Source: Muribaculaceae bacterium
GTDB lineage: Bacteria > Bacteroidota > Bacteroidia > Bacteroidales > Muribaculaceae
Assembly: GCA_017935045.1 (NCBI GenBank)
Contig: JAGBIJ010000017.1
Coordinates: forward strand, 1 to 48,555
Direction of reading: 5' to 3'
DNA length: 48,555 nt
Both the position numbers and the translations under genes were made by a program. Positions 17,121 to 25,372 of this stretch are shown here, in pieces; the first letter of the stretch is position 1; each line of letters opens with the position of its first letter. The notes beneath the pieces were generated by a model. It was not told the origin of the DNA, did no database searches, and was given only the letters and a program-made list of their open reading frames with translations.

Positions 17121-20100
17121 ATGAAAAAGAACTACCTTTTCACGTTCATGGCCGCCACGCTGACCACAGCAGGTATCGTGGCCGCCACGCAGACGCCGAA
17201 ATGGATTTCTGACGACAGTCTGAAAGCCCCGGACATGAGCGCGACCGCTAAAGCTCCTGCCGAGGATTCGGACATCATTACCATGTACGGAGCAGTCGAG
17301 CAAAGCTACGATCCGGACTGGAATGACTCACAGAAATTTGGTGTCTACTCGTTTACCAATGAAGAAGGAAGCCCGCTGAAAGCAGCCGGTCCCGTAGGAC
17401 AGAGGCGTGTGAGCGGCGGCGGTTTCTACTATGACGGTTGCTTCTACTTCGTTCAGGGATCGTCCGTAAATACCGGTTCGTATGTCGAGAACTCATTCGT
17501 AAGAATGAACACCGAGACATGGAGAGTGGAAGATCAGACCATGCACGTGACGCCCACCAAGACCGTATGCGAGGCCATGGCTTACGACTACTCTACCGAG
17601 ACAGCCTACGCCGCCGGCCTCGTTCTCAACTCTCAGAAACCCTACATGCTGCGTACCGTAGACCTTAAGACCGGCGAGATGTATGACGTCGCTCCTCTGG
17701 AATACCGTTTCACAGCCATCGCTTTCGACGGCAACGGCCAGCTGTGGGGCATAGCCCGATTCGCCGAACAGATGGGCAAAACATATCTATATAAGATCGA
17801 TAAAACCAACGGCAAGGCAACTTTGGTCGGCGATCTGGGATTCAATCAGAAATCACAATACTCCGCCGCCACATTCGACCTGCGCAACGGCAAACTCTAC
17901 TGGACTACGCGCACATACGTCTACGATGAGCTTTATCAGGAGACATATACATCCTATGTGTGCGAAATCGACCTGAACACAGGCAAGGCCACTCCGGTCA
18001 AGACACTCCCCTATGAAGAGGTCATTTCGGCTCTATACATACCTGACTGCCATCCGAAAGCGCCCGAAGCCGCCAATGACCTGTCATTCGATTATGCGGC
18101 CGACAATACTTCAGGCAAAGCGGTATGCACAATACCGTCCCGCGCATACGACCGCACACCGCTGTCAGGCTCCCTGAAAGTACAGGTTCTGCTCGACGGC
18201 AAAGAGGTGGAAACCCGCGAAGGCGTCCAGCCCGGCAGCAAATTTGAATCGGACCTCATCAGCATGCGTGCCGGCAAACATACAGTAAAAGTCATCTGCT
18301 ACAACGCAGCCGGCAAAAAGGGCATGACTTCGTCGGTGCAGACATACGGAGGTCTGGACGTGCCTGCCAAAGTCAACAATCTGACTTTGACTGTAACCAA
18401 GAAAGGCGACACCGCAACACTGACCTGGACCGCGCCCACAGTCAGCAAGAACAACGGCGTCTTTGACGAAAGCTCTCTTACATACAAAGTCATCCGCCGT
18501 CCCGACATGAAGACTGTAGCCGAAGGGCTGACCGAATGTACCTTTACCGACACACCGGAGCGCAACATGATTCTATCGCAGTACGAGGTGCGCGCCGTGA
18601 CAAAGGACGGCGAATCCGACCCCGCCTACACGGCCACCGCGCGCGTAGGCTCGGCATATCAGACTACATATCTGGAGACTTTCGACAGCCAGACAGCGTT
18701 CAGCTCTTACACTGTGATTGACATCGCCGGCAATGGATGCGCCGACGGCGACACATTCATGTGGCATCCAGACTACCGCAATGCCATATATTGGATAAAC
18801 TACAATGCTTACAATGCCGCCAACTGCTGGCTCGTGACTCCGACTATCGTCCTTGACCCGGAGAAAGCTTACCGTGTGTCCTTCCAGACCAGAGGCTACT
18901 CCACTTCGACCGGACCGACATGGGGACAGACACGCTTTGAAATCGCCACCGGCGACGACGCTACGGCCGAAGCTCTCGACAACCAGATTCACGCCGAAGA
19001 TTTCATCACGACTCAGATTCCGCGCCTTATTTCCACTATCTTCGTTCCTCAGCAGGATGACTGCCGTATCGGTTTCCACCTTACGAGCAAGGGCGAGGAT
19101 CATGCCTCCATCGACAACGTACGTGTGGCGGAATACGGCTCAGCATATATTCCCGGCATGCCCACCGGCATCAAGGCGTCCAAGGGAGACGACGGTATTA
19201 CCATCGAGGCTACAGCTCCTACTGTCAATGCCAAGGGACAGAAAATTACCGAACTGACCTCCATCGGCCTGTATTATTCCGGTTATTCCACTCCTATCAC
19301 TAAGATAGATAATCCCAAACCGGGTCAGACTGTAAAACTCACTGACCCCAAACCCACGTATGGCGACAACAATTATATCATCGCTGCCGTCAACTCTGAA
19401 GGCATCGGTCTGGAAGGCGCCATCACTGTCAACGCCAAGCCTGACGTGCCGCAAAATGTAGTGAACATGCAGGTGGCAACCGCCAACGACGGCCAGGACG
19501 CTGTCATCAGCTGGAAGTATCCTGACAACATGCTCGGAGCCAATGGCGAAAAGCTGAAAGAATCAGACATTACATATTACTTGTACCGTACCAGCGGCTA
19601 CCAGCGCACGCTGATTGCCGACGGACTTACCGAGACTTCATATACCGTCTATGACGTTATGAAGGACTTCAGCAGCGTCCGCCAGCAGAAAGTGACGTAT
19701 GAGGTTGTGGCCCATACCGCCGGCGGCGACAGCAACGGCGTTCAGACATCAGCCATGTTCGGCCGTTCATACGAACTCCCCATAGATTACAATTTCGACA
19801 ACACCGAATTCAATCCCTGGGAAACAATCAATGCCAATTACGGAGGCTTTACCCTCGCCGGCTCAGGATATGACCCGCGCGTATCTCCCGCATCAGGCTC
19901 AGGTATAATGACATTCTACGTAAGCTACCCCAACGGATGGGGCGAGCGTATGTCTCCCCGCGTAAATCTGGCAAGCCTTGTCAATCCCAGACTGAAGTTC
20001 ACTCTGTATCATTCCGACCATGACGGCTATGAATCATCTTACGTGAAGATTGGCGTAATCGCCGAAAAAGATGGTATAGCCCAGCCCGTAGATTACATAT

Positions 20101-21626
20101 CGGACATTATCCGGCCTACAGGCGAGACCGGCTGGCAGGAACACGAAGTGGATCTGGCCAAGTATGCCGACTGCACCCGCGCCTCTATCGTGATTATGGC
20201 GACATCTCCGAACCGCAATACCAATCTGCATTTCGACAATATCAAGCTTATCGGCGAGAAACCCGCCTATGATGCACGCGTGACAGCTATCGACGGCCCC
20301 GTAAACGCAGTGATGGGACGTGAGAACATCTACACCGTATCTGTGAACAACAACGGTCAGAATGATCTTACCGATGTCGCCGTAACCCTTACTCTCGAAG
20401 ACAAGACTATCGGCACCAAGAATGTGAACGTCAACGAAGGCGAGACCGTCAATGTGCAGTTCGTCTACACTCCGGCTCTCGACGAGCAGCAGCGCGAGGC
20501 CATCATGACAGCCAAAGCTACTGTAAAGGATGACGGCAATCACTCGAATGACGATGCTATCCTGCGCATGAGCGTAGTATGTCCCAACCTGCCTTATGTG
20601 ACAGACCTGAAGGCATACAACGAGAATGACCACGTACGCCTGGCATGGAGCGACGCAAGCAAGTATCCCAACGCCAAGCCCGAATCCGAGGACTTCGAGA
20701 AGTATGCGGACAATATCATCGACAATATGGGCGAATGGGAAATGATCGACGTGGACAAAGCCAACACCATGGCCGGCATTTCCTCTACAATGGGACAATT
20801 TACATGGGAGAACTGCGGAGCGCCGCAGGCATATATAGTATTCAATCCCGTCAAGACAGGCGTGGGCACCCTCTGTACACCCCATTCTGGATCACGCTGC
20901 CTTGTATCCTTTACCAGCGCCAACCCCGAAGGCAACAACGACTGGCTGATCTCACCGGCGCTCAACGACGAGGCGCAGACACTCTCCTTCTACGTACGCG
21001 AGATGCTGCAAGGCTATCAGGAAGTCTACGATGTGCTTGTGTCTTCCACCGGCAAGAACATGGAGGATTTCACTCCCGTCGCCACCGATGAGAAAATCAG
21101 CAGCGCCAACTGGGAGCGCAGAACCTACGAGCTGCCCGAAGGCACCCGCTACTTCGCCATCGTATGCAAGTCTCAGCAGCAGTTCGCGCTGATGCTCGAC
21201 GACTTTGAGTTCATCCCGGCTCAGCCCGCCGTAGAGCTTACCGGATATAATGTATACCGCGACGGTAAAGTCATAGAGTCCGGTCTCGGAGAGACTGAAT
21301 ACAACGATATGGCAGTCGACCCGGCCGTGACATACCGCTATCACGTGACCGCCAACTACAGCGACGGTGAATCGATCTTCTCCAACATGGCTGAAATCAA
21401 TCTCTCCGGCGTGAATGGCGTGACCACCGAGGGTATCGGTATCTACGGAGGCAACGGACACATTACTGTAGCAGGCGCAGCCGGCAAAGATGTGGCAGTC
21501 TACACTGTAGACGGACGCTGCATCTACGCCTTCAAGGCTGCCGTCGAGACTGAATCCATGACTATGGTTCCCGGCATATACGTAGTACGCGCCGGCAATA
21601 CCACTGCCAAGGTTATGGTCAAGTGA
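17121..21626 (+). CDS. Large secreted FN3/MAM-like multidomain protein with T9SS-type tail
   Basis: 1501 residues. Signal peptide 1-22. Approximate layout by eye: a repetitive beta region (50-310) with propeller-like spacing; an FN3 domain (about 395-500); a MAM-like or choice-of-anchor J sandwich (515-680, starting Tyr-Leu-Glu-Thr-Phe-Asp); two FN3 domains (685-880); a second MAM-like sandwich (890-1060); a CARDB-like domain (1065-1155, Tyr-Thr-Val-Ser-Val-Asn-Asn-Asn-Gly); FN3; a third MAM-like sandwich (about 1190-1365); FN3; and a 70-residue C-terminal sorting domain ending Gly-Ile-Tyr-Val-Val-Arg-Ala-Gly-Asn. No enzyme motif is seen, so an adhesin or glycan- or protein-binding surface protein is the best guess. 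Confidence 0.8.
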   Translation: MKKNYLFTFMAATLTTAGIVAATQTPKWISDDSLKAPDMSATAKAPAEDSDIITMYGAVEQSYDPDWNDSQKFGVYSFTNEEGSPLKAAGPVGQRRVSGGGFYYDGCFYFVQGSSVNTGSYVENSFVRMNTETWRVEDQTMHVTPTKTVCEAMAYDYSTETAYAAGLVLNSQKPYMLRTVDLKTGEMYDVAPLEYRFTAIAFDGNGQLWGIARFAEQMGKTYLYKIDKTNGKATLVGDLGFNQKSQYSAATFDLRNGKLYWTTRTYVYDELYQETYTSYVCEIDLNTGKATPVKTLPYEEVISALYIPDCHPKAPEAANDLSFDYAADNTSGKAVCTIPSRAYDRTPLSGSLKVQVLLDGKEVETREGVQPGSKFESDLISMRAGKHTVKVICYNAAGKKGMTSSVQTYGGLDVPAKVNNLTLTVTKKGDTATLTWTAPTVSKNNGVFDESSLTYKVIRRPDMKTVAEGLTECTFTDTPERNMILSQYEVRAVTKDGESDPAYTATARVGSAYQTTYLETFDSQTAFSSYTVIDIAGNGCADGDTFMWHPDYRNAIYWINYNAYNAANCWLVTPTIVLDPEKAYRVSFQTRGYSTSTGPTWGQTRFEIATGDDATAEALDNQIHAEDFITTQIPRLISTIFVPQQDDCRIGFHLTSKGEDHASIDNVRVAEYGSAYIPGMPTGIKASKGDDGITIEATAPTVNAKGQKITELTSIGLYYSGYSTPITKIDNPKPGQTVKLTDPKPTYGDNNYIIAAVNSEGIGLEGAITVNAKPDVPQNVVNMQVATANDGQDAVISWKYPDNMLGANGEKLKESDITYYLYRTSGYQRTLIADGLTETSYTVYDVMKDFSSVRQQKVTYEVVAHTAGGDSNGVQTSAMFGRSYELPIDYNFDNTEFNPWETINANYGGFTLAGSGYDPRVSPASGSGIMTFYVSYPNGWGERMSPRVNLASLVNPRLKFTLYHSDHDGYESSYVKIGVIAEKDGIAQPVDYISDIIRPTGETGWQEHEVDLAKYADCTRASIVIMATSPNRNTNLHFDNIKLIGEKPAYDARVTAIDGPVNAVMGRENIYTVSVNNNGQNDLTDVAVTLTLEDKTIGTKNVNVNEGETVNVQFVYTPALDEQQREAIMTAKATVKDDGNHSNDDAILRMSVVCPNLPYVTDLKAYNENDHVRLAWSDASKYPNAKPESEDFEKYADNIIDNMGEWEMIDVDKANTMAGISSTMGQFTWENCGAPQAYIVFNPVKTGVGTLCTPHSGSRCLVSFTSANPEGNNDWLISPALNDEAQTLSFYVREMLQGYQEVYDVLVSSTGKNMEDFTPVATDEKISSANWERRTYELPEGTRYFAIVCKSQQQFALMLDDFEFIPAQPAVELTGYNVYRDGKVIESGLGETEYNDMAVDPAVTYRYHVTANYSDGESIFSNMAEINLSGVNGVTTEGIGIYGGNGHITVAGAAGKDVAVYTVDGRCIYAFKAAVETESMTMVPGIYVVRAGNTTAKVMVK

Positions 21627-21648
21627 CCGTTCAAACCATAAGACCCCC

Positions 21649-21690
21649 AAAGGGGGCGACGCTCGATAAGCGTCGCCCCCTTTCTTTCTA
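21649..21690 (+). terminator. Rho-independent terminator of the 1501-residue protein gene
   Basis: Perfect 15-bp stem 21649-21663 with 21669-21683, loop CGATA, followed by CTTTCTTTCT. It begins 22 nt after the stop codon. Confidence 0.9.
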
Positions 21691-21763
21691 CTATTAAAGA
21701 CAAGTAATCCGATCAAGCGGGCTGAAAGCTGTCATTTCAGCGGCTCGACCAGCAGCCCTTCGG

Positions 21764-22351
21764 CTACGGAGTCGGAGACAGCCTTCCCCTTCTCGCCGCC
21801 ACTATGGCCAATGCGAAAGGAATGGCGGTGCCTGGTCCCTGGGACGTAATGAGCGTCCCGTCGACAACCACCGGCTGATTCTGATATATTCCGCCGCTCT
21901 GAGCCAGAGACTCGCGCAAGGAGGGATAACATGTGGCATTGTGCCCCCGCAGCAGCCCGAGAGGACCGAGAACCACAGCCGGGCCGGCGCAAATGGAAGC
22001 AATCTTGCCTCCCGCCGCATTATGAGCCTTGAGCATATCGCCGAGCTTCATGTCGGCCTGCAGATTGGATGCTCCCGGCATCCCGCCGGGTATTATAAGC
22101 CAGTCGTCGGCTACGGGATTGATTTCCGTAAACAGGACATCGGCCACTATGGTCTGCCCCGTGGCCCCCTTGACTGCCTTGCCGGCATCCATCGACACTT
22201 CGACCACCGGTATGTCGGCCCGTCTCAATACATCGACCGTATTCACTACCTCTATTTCCTCAAAACCTGGAGCCAAAAACACATAGGCTGTCTGCGCTGC
22301 GCCGCCTGACGCAGAAGCAAGGGCGGCAAGCCCCATAAGCAACTTTTTCAT
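21764..22351 (-). CDS. Exported DJ-1/PfpI-family protein, frameshifted near its end
   Basis: 195 residues as read. DJ-1 core: Ala-Pro-Gly-Phe-Glu-Glu-Ile-Glu, Ile-Pro-Gly-Gly-Met-Pro-Gly, the reactive Cys121 in Ile-Cys-Ala-Gly-Pro, and Gly-Pro-Gly-Thr-Ala. DJ-1 proteins are deglycase- or chaperone-like, with an oxidation-sensitive cysteine. Unlike the usual cytoplasmic form it begins with a clear signal peptide (Met-Lys-Lys, then a hydrophobic stretch to Gly-Ala-Ala-Gln), so export is expected. The end is abnormal: after Ala-Ile-Val the frame gives 11 unrelated residues, while the next frame continues Gly-Gly-Glu-Lys-Gly-Lys-Ala-Val and on to Ala-Glu-Gly-Leu-Leu-Val, stopping at 21732, which is the family's normal end. 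One base appears to be missing near 21799-21801. Confidence 0.8.
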   Translation of the reverse strand: MKKLLMGLAALASASGGAAQTAYVFLAPGFEEIEVVNTVDVLRRADIPVVEVSMDAGKAVKGATGQTIVADVLFTEINPVADDWLIIPGGMPGASNLQADMKLGDMLKAHNAAGGKIASICAGPAVVLGPLGLLRGHNATCYPSLRESLAQSGGIYQNQPVVVDGTLITSQGPGTAIPFALAIVAARRGRLSPTP

Positions 22352-22362
22352 AAAATAAGATT

Positions 22363-22378
22363 TTTAGAAGCTGTTTAA
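22363..22378 (-). repeat. Recurrent pre-start motif, copy 1
   Basis: Minus strand TTAAACAGCTTCTAAA ends 11 bases before the start of the DJ-1 gene. It differs from the copies at 27490 and 45389 by one base. Confidence 0.55.
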
Positions 22379-22411
22379 TATACACTTCAACACCGCAAAG
22401 GCGCGCATGGT

Positions 22412-22849
22412 TCAGTCCTCGTCGTCGAAATCGTCTTCCCAGTCGAGGAAGAAACTGTCGGCCGTAAAGCTGTCTTCCTTAAAGCGGGCCATGTCGCGCG
22501 CATCGCGCTTGGTGGGGCGACCCAGCCCTTTGCGACGGTCTACAAACCCGCTTATACGCGACATTTCCAGCAAGTCATACTGAGCCTTAGGAGTGAGATT
22601 CTCCAGATATTCAGGCACGAGTTTTGCTCCAATGCGCCCCGGCGGGATGGCGGTAACGCGGAATGTGTACGTTATCGGCGGCTTTCTCACGTCTATTATG
22701 TCGCCTGGCTTGACCGTGCGCGACGGCTTTACGAGACTGCCCCCCATGCTTACGCGCCCCTTTTTGCAGGCATCCGTAGCTATTGTGCGAGTCTTGAACA
22801 CTCTCATGGCCCACAGCCATTTGTCTATTCTTTCTTCTGTTTTGGGCAT
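22412..22849 (-). CDS. hslR: S4-domain RNA-binding protein, Hsp15 type
   Basis: 145 residues. The first 60 form an S4 RNA-binding domain: Arg-Ile-Asp-Lys-Trp-Leu-Trp-Ala-Met-Arg-Val-Phe-Lys-Thr-Arg, Ala-Cys-Lys-Lys-Gly-Arg-Val, and Val-Lys-Pro-Gly-Asp. The tail contains Gly-Arg-Pro-Thr-Lys-Arg-Asp, as in Hsp15, and ends in an acidic stretch. Hsp15 binds 50S subunits that carry a stalled peptidyl-tRNA, which fits the neighbour pth (three bases upstream) and rplY before it. The gene starts right at the pth stop and is surely co-transcribed. Confidence 0.85.
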   Translation of the reverse strand: MPKTEERIDKWLWAMRVFKTRTIATDACKKGRVSMGGSLVKPSRTVKPGDIIDVRKPPITYTFRVTAIPPGRIGAKLVPEYLENLTPKAQYDLLEMSRISGFVDRRKGLGRPTKRDARDMARFKEDSFTADSFFLDWEDDFDDED

Positions 22850-22852
22850 AGG

Positions 22853-23416
22853 TCACTTGTTGTTGAAATGGTTCATCGCAAATGCCAGGCCGCTCAGGCA
22901 GAAAGCCTTGACTGCGTCAGTGGCCACTGTCAGGCGCTCGGGCAGCTGTTCGGCCTGATCGGCAGGGAAACGTCCGAGTACGTAGTCTATCTGGCCGCCG
23001 CGCGGAAAGTCGTTGCCTATGCCGAAACGCAGACGGGCATAATTCTGGTTGCCCAGTTCGGCAGCGATATTCTTCAGTCCGTTGTGCCCTGCGTCAGAGC
23101 CTCCGGCACGAAGCCGCAGAGCGCCGAAAGGCAGCGCCAGATCATCGACAAGCACCAGAAGATTATGCAACGGCATTTTCTCTTTGTTCATCCAGTAACG
23201 CACGGCCACACCGCTAAGATTCATAAACGTGGAGGGCTTCAGCACCATCAGCTGCTTGTTTTTTACGCGGAAACGGGCCATGTCGCCGTAACGGCATGAC
23301 TCAAAGGCGGCTCCGGCACAGGCCGTGAGCGCATCGGCTATCATAAATCCGACGTTATGGCGTGTGCCGGCATACTCAGCGCCGATATTGCCGAGTCCCA
23401 CTATCAGATATTTCAT
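22853..23416 (-). CDS. pth: Peptidyl-tRNA hydrolase
   Basis: 187 residues from [10 protein letters not shown]. It frees tRNA from prematurely released peptidyl-tRNA. The catalytic His20 (Thr-Arg-His-Asn-Val-Gly-Phe), the Asn of Phe-Met-Asn-Leu-Ser-Gly, the Asp of Val-Asp-Asp-Leu-Ala-Leu-Pro and the Gly-His-Asn-Gly-Leu-Lys segment are all present. An upstream ATG at 23485 would add 23 Arg-rich residues that the family does not have, so 23416 is preferred. Middle gene of rplY-pth-hslR. Confidence 0.93.
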   Translation of the reverse strand: MKYLIVGLGNIGAEYAGTRHNVGFMIADALTACAGAAFESCRYGDMARFRVKNKQLMVLKPSTFMNLSGVAVRYWMNKEKMPLHNLLVLVDDLALPFGALRLRAGGSDAGHNGLKNIAAELGNQNYARLRFGIGNDFPRGGQIDYVLGRFPADQAEQLPERLTVATDAVKAFCLSGLAFAMNHFNNK

Positions 23417-23504
23417 GGAATTGTCCTGTGTTTCACGCGCACGCGCCCTGGAGGCGAACATGCGCGAGACGAATTTGGGAATCATATATTATATAACGTG
23501 TGCA

Positions 23505-23537
23505 AGGGGATGCAGCGGTTGAGTCGCGGCATCCCCT
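23505..23537 (-). other. Intercistronic hairpin between rplY and pth
   Basis: AGGGGATGC (23505-23513) pairs exactly with GCATCCCCT (23529-23537), with three further GCG/CGC pairs possible in the loop. No T-run follows on the minus strand, so it looks like a processing or attenuation structure rather than a full terminator. Confidence 0.45.
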
Positions 23538-23561
23538 GAAAATGTGTTAACGCTTTAGCTA

Positions 23562-24212
23562 TCAGGCTTCGGCTTTGGCCTGGGCGCCACGTGCGGCACG
23601 TGTCAGCTGTACGGCGCAGACTACGGCGTTCTTGGCGTTCATAAGCTCCAGGCCCTCGAAGTGGAGGTCGCCTACAGCCATAGATTTGCCAAGACCCAGA
23701 CTGTCTACGTTCACTACCAGACGCTCAGGTATGTCTTCGCAGAGAGCTTTCACTTTGAGCTTACGCATGGACAGGGTAAGCTTACCGCCGGCTTTCACAC
23801 CCTCGGCATGGCCCTCGATCTGTACGGGTACTTCCATAACGATAGGCTTGCCCGGTGTTACCTCAAGCAGATCGATATGCAGCACTGTGTCCTTCACGGG
23901 CTGGAACTGCAGATCCTTGATTACGGCAGTCTTCTTCACACCGTTTACGTCCAGATCAATCTCAAAGATGTCGGGAGTGTAGATGAGCTTGCGTACGTCC
24001 TCGTTCTTCACAGCCAGGTCGGTAGTGATGATACCGCGCTTCTCGTCGATAGCAACGATTTTCTCGCCCTCGTTCAGAGTGCCGCTGTAAGGAAGCTCTA
24101 CATGCTTGCAGCCATTGAGTACTACAGGGATACCGCCATTGGCGCGCAGAGCCTTGGTGGCTTTTTTGCCAAGCTCCGTGCGGGGAGTGGCGCTGAGCTG
24201 AAATTTCTTCAT
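23562..24212 (-). CDS. rplY: Ribosomal protein bL25 (Ctc form)
   Basis: 216 residues, the long Ctc version with an N-terminal 5S-rRNA-binding domain (residues 1-95: Arg-Thr-Glu-Leu-Gly-Lys-Lys-Ala-Thr-Lys, Gly-Gly-Ile-Pro-Val-Val) and a C-terminal beta domain (about 100-190: Val-Pro-Val-Gln-Ile-Glu-Gly-His-Ala-Glu-Gly). It ends in an Ala-rich tail. It binds 5S rRNA in the large subunit and, in some bacteria, is stress-induced. First gene of the operon with pth and hslR, which are both involved in peptidyl-tRNA rescue. It has a strong promoter and a leader of about 175 nt. Confidence 0.93.
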   Translation of the reverse strand: MKKFQLSATPRTELGKKATKALRANGGIPVVLNGCKHVELPYSGTLNEGEKIVAIDEKRGIITTDLAVKNEDVRKLIYTPDIFEIDLDVNGVKKTAVIKDLQFQPVKDTVLHIDLLEVTPGKPIVMEVPVQIEGHAEGVKAGGKLTLSMRKLKVKALCEDIPERLVVNVDSLGLGKSMAVGDLHFEGLELMNAKNAVVCAVQLTRAARGAQAKAEA

Positions 24213-24393
24213 TTCGCTTTGAAAATAAGTTGTGTTACTAAAAATGTGTTGTTTCGCTTTATCACGACCGCCATGCGGACCTCCCCTCGGAGGCTACCCG
24301 CACAGGGCAACAGATTTCCCATCACACGGCGCGACCTCGCTCCGGGGCATTGCGTCCCGATGCCTTGCCGCGCCACCGCGCTTTAAAGCGGTG
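24213..24393 (-). promoter_or_regulatory. GC-rich structured leader of rplY
   Basis: Unlike other leaders in the window, which are AT-rich, this one is GC-rich and full of short complementary segments (GGCAT/ATGCC, CCTCC/GGAGG, GGTCGCGCC with GGCGCGG-like partners) before turning AT-rich for the last 50 nt. Autoregulation by bL25 or 5S-like mimicry is possible but unproven. Confidence 0.4.
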
Positions 24394-24425
24394 CAAAATT
24401 ACAAAAAAAATCCGGCATGGCCAAA
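24394..24425 (-). promoter_or_regulatory. Promoter of the rplY-pth-hslR operon
   Basis: Minus strand TTTG (24425-24422), 20-nt spacer, TAATTTTG (24401-24394). The -33 lies in the loop of the terminator of the preceding operon. Confidence 0.85.
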
Positions 24426-24436
24426 TGCCATCCGGA
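24403..24436 (-). terminator. Terminator of the small exported-protein operon
   Basis: Minus strand TCCGG and TGGC pair with GCCA and CCGGA (24436-24411, small internal bulge) around a 5-nt loop, followed by eight T's (24410-24403). It comes about 45 nt after the last small gene. Confidence 0.8.
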
Positions 24437-24480
24437 CTTATGTACTGGATTTCAGTTATTTTTCAATCTCAGGCGCGGGG

Positions 24481-24804
24481 TCAGTATATCCGCTTCAGCA
24501 GTATCCCGTCGAAATTCATCATCAGATCCTCGGACATAGGCCAGAACAGCTGACCGTAGACAGTCTCGCCGCCAAGTGTGAAAGTGACGTTTACCTGGCT
24601 GCAGCCCGGCTCTACCCTGCCGGAGATATTGTACGAACCGCTGATTCTGCCTGTCTCGCGCGAATCCATGTAGCATGAGCCGTCGGGATACATCATCACG
24701 CTGACGTGCTCGCCTTGAAAGAGCGTGTTGCTTGAAAATGTGGAGGCATATACGGCCACACAGAGGCCGATGACGAATACAAGTGTCGCAAGTAACTTTT
24801 TCAT
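24481..24804 (-). CDS. Small exported protein of unknown function (fifth gene of operon)
   Basis: 107 residues. Signal peptide 1-20 (Met-Lys-Lys-Leu-Leu, hydrophobic core, cleavage near Val-Tyr-Ala-Ser). The rest looks all-beta, with alternating polar and hydrophobic residues, two cysteines (one in Gly-Ser-Cys-Tyr, one in Pro-Gly-Cys-Ser) that could form a disulphide, and several Gly turns. No family recognised. It starts five bases after the previous gene and is followed by the operon terminator. Its resemblance to the preceding 96-residue protein is limited to a shared plan (short signal, beta-rich body), not visible sequence identity. Confidence 0.65.
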   Translation of the reverse strand: MKKLLATLVFVIGLCVAVYASTFSSNTLFQGEHVSVMMYPDGSCYMDSRETGRISGSYNISGRVEPGCSQVNVTFTLGGETVYGQLFWPMSEDLMMNFDGILLKRIY

Positions 24805-24809
24805 ATCTT

Positions 24810-25100
24810 TCAGAGATTAAAGTACCAGCTGGTGGTAGCTGTGTTGAACATATATGAGTAGCCGTCCCGGTCGGAAGAATAGACAGCATAGGGCTTGCCG
24901 TCGAAGTAAGCGACAAGGCCATCGTCCGTAGACTCGATAGTTGCGCTGTTACCGATACGCATGTGCCCTTTGAAACAATAGACGCGGACGGTAGAACCTT
25001 GAGAGTATGCAGCTGTCTCGGCTGCGGCAAGGTCTGATGTCACGGGCGCGAACATCAATGCGGAAAAGGCGATTGACGCCATGATAAGTGCTTTTTTCAT
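24810..25100 (-). CDS. Small exported protein of unknown function (fourth gene of operon)
   Basis: 96 residues. Signal peptide to about residue 28 (Met-Lys-Lys-Ala-Leu-Ile, hydrophobic, Ala-Ala-Ala-Glu). The mature part of about 68 residues is rich in Tyr, Ser and Gly, with one cysteine and repeated aromatic strands (Tyr-Ala-Val-Tyr-Ser-Ser, Gly-Tyr-Ser-Tyr-Met-Phe, Ser-Trp-Tyr-Phe-Asn-Leu). It looks like a small beta-sheet domain, WG- or SH3-like in composition, but no family can be named. It lies 23 nt after the lipoprotein gene and 5 nt before the next, so co-expression is expected. Confidence 0.65.
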   Translation of the reverse strand: MKKALIMASIAFSALMFAPVTSDLAAAETAAYSQGSTVRVYCFKGHMRIGNSATIESTDDGLVAYFDGKPYAVYSSDRDGYSYMFNTATTSWYFNL

Positions 25101-25123
25101 ACTTTGTGGATTTTATAAGGTTA

Positions 25124-25372
25124 TCAGCGGTTGTCGGCACGCTCTGCGCCGGGCTGGATTACGTTTATATCGAGGCTGTCGGCGGGAGTGTTAGGGTGTA
25201 TCATATCCTCGTCGATACATCCGCGCATAGATCTGCCGAGCTCTTCTCCATATCGCCAGCCGTCTTCAAAGGCCTTCTTTTCCTCGGCGGAACCGGAGCA
25301 GGCCATAGCCATCCCCGCGAAGGCGAGCAATAGCAGACACTGGGCAAAAATCAGTTTCTTTTTCTTTTCCAT
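25124..25372 (-). CDS. Small lipoprotein of unknown function (third gene of operon)
   Basis: 82 residues. N-terminus Met-Glu-Lys-Lys-Lys-Lys, a hydrophobic core, then Met-Ala-Met-Ala-Cys-Ser-Gly at residues 21-27, a plausible lipobox with the cysteine at 25. The mature part is a charged helix (Glu-Glu-Lys-Lys-Ala-Phe-Glu-Asp-Gly-Trp-Arg-Tyr-Gly) and a short acidic tail. A far upstream ATG in the same frame (25669) would add about 100 Arg/His-rich residues and is rejected because it only shadows the membrane-protein gene. The start overlaps that gene's end by 22 nt, indicating translational coupling. Confidence 0.7.
   Translation of the reverse strand: MEKKKKLIFAQCLLLLAFAGMAMACSGSAEEKKAFEDGWRYGEELGRSMRGCIDEDMIHPNTPADSLDINVIQPGAERADNR

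Noticed and set aside
21641-21690. CRISPR or mobile-element repeat at the strong palindrome
   Set aside because: Single copy, right after a stop codon, T-rich tail: an ordinary terminator.
24232-24678. Plus-strand reading frames across the rplY leader
   Set aside because: No promoter or family features; they mirror the GC-rich leader and a minus-strand gene.
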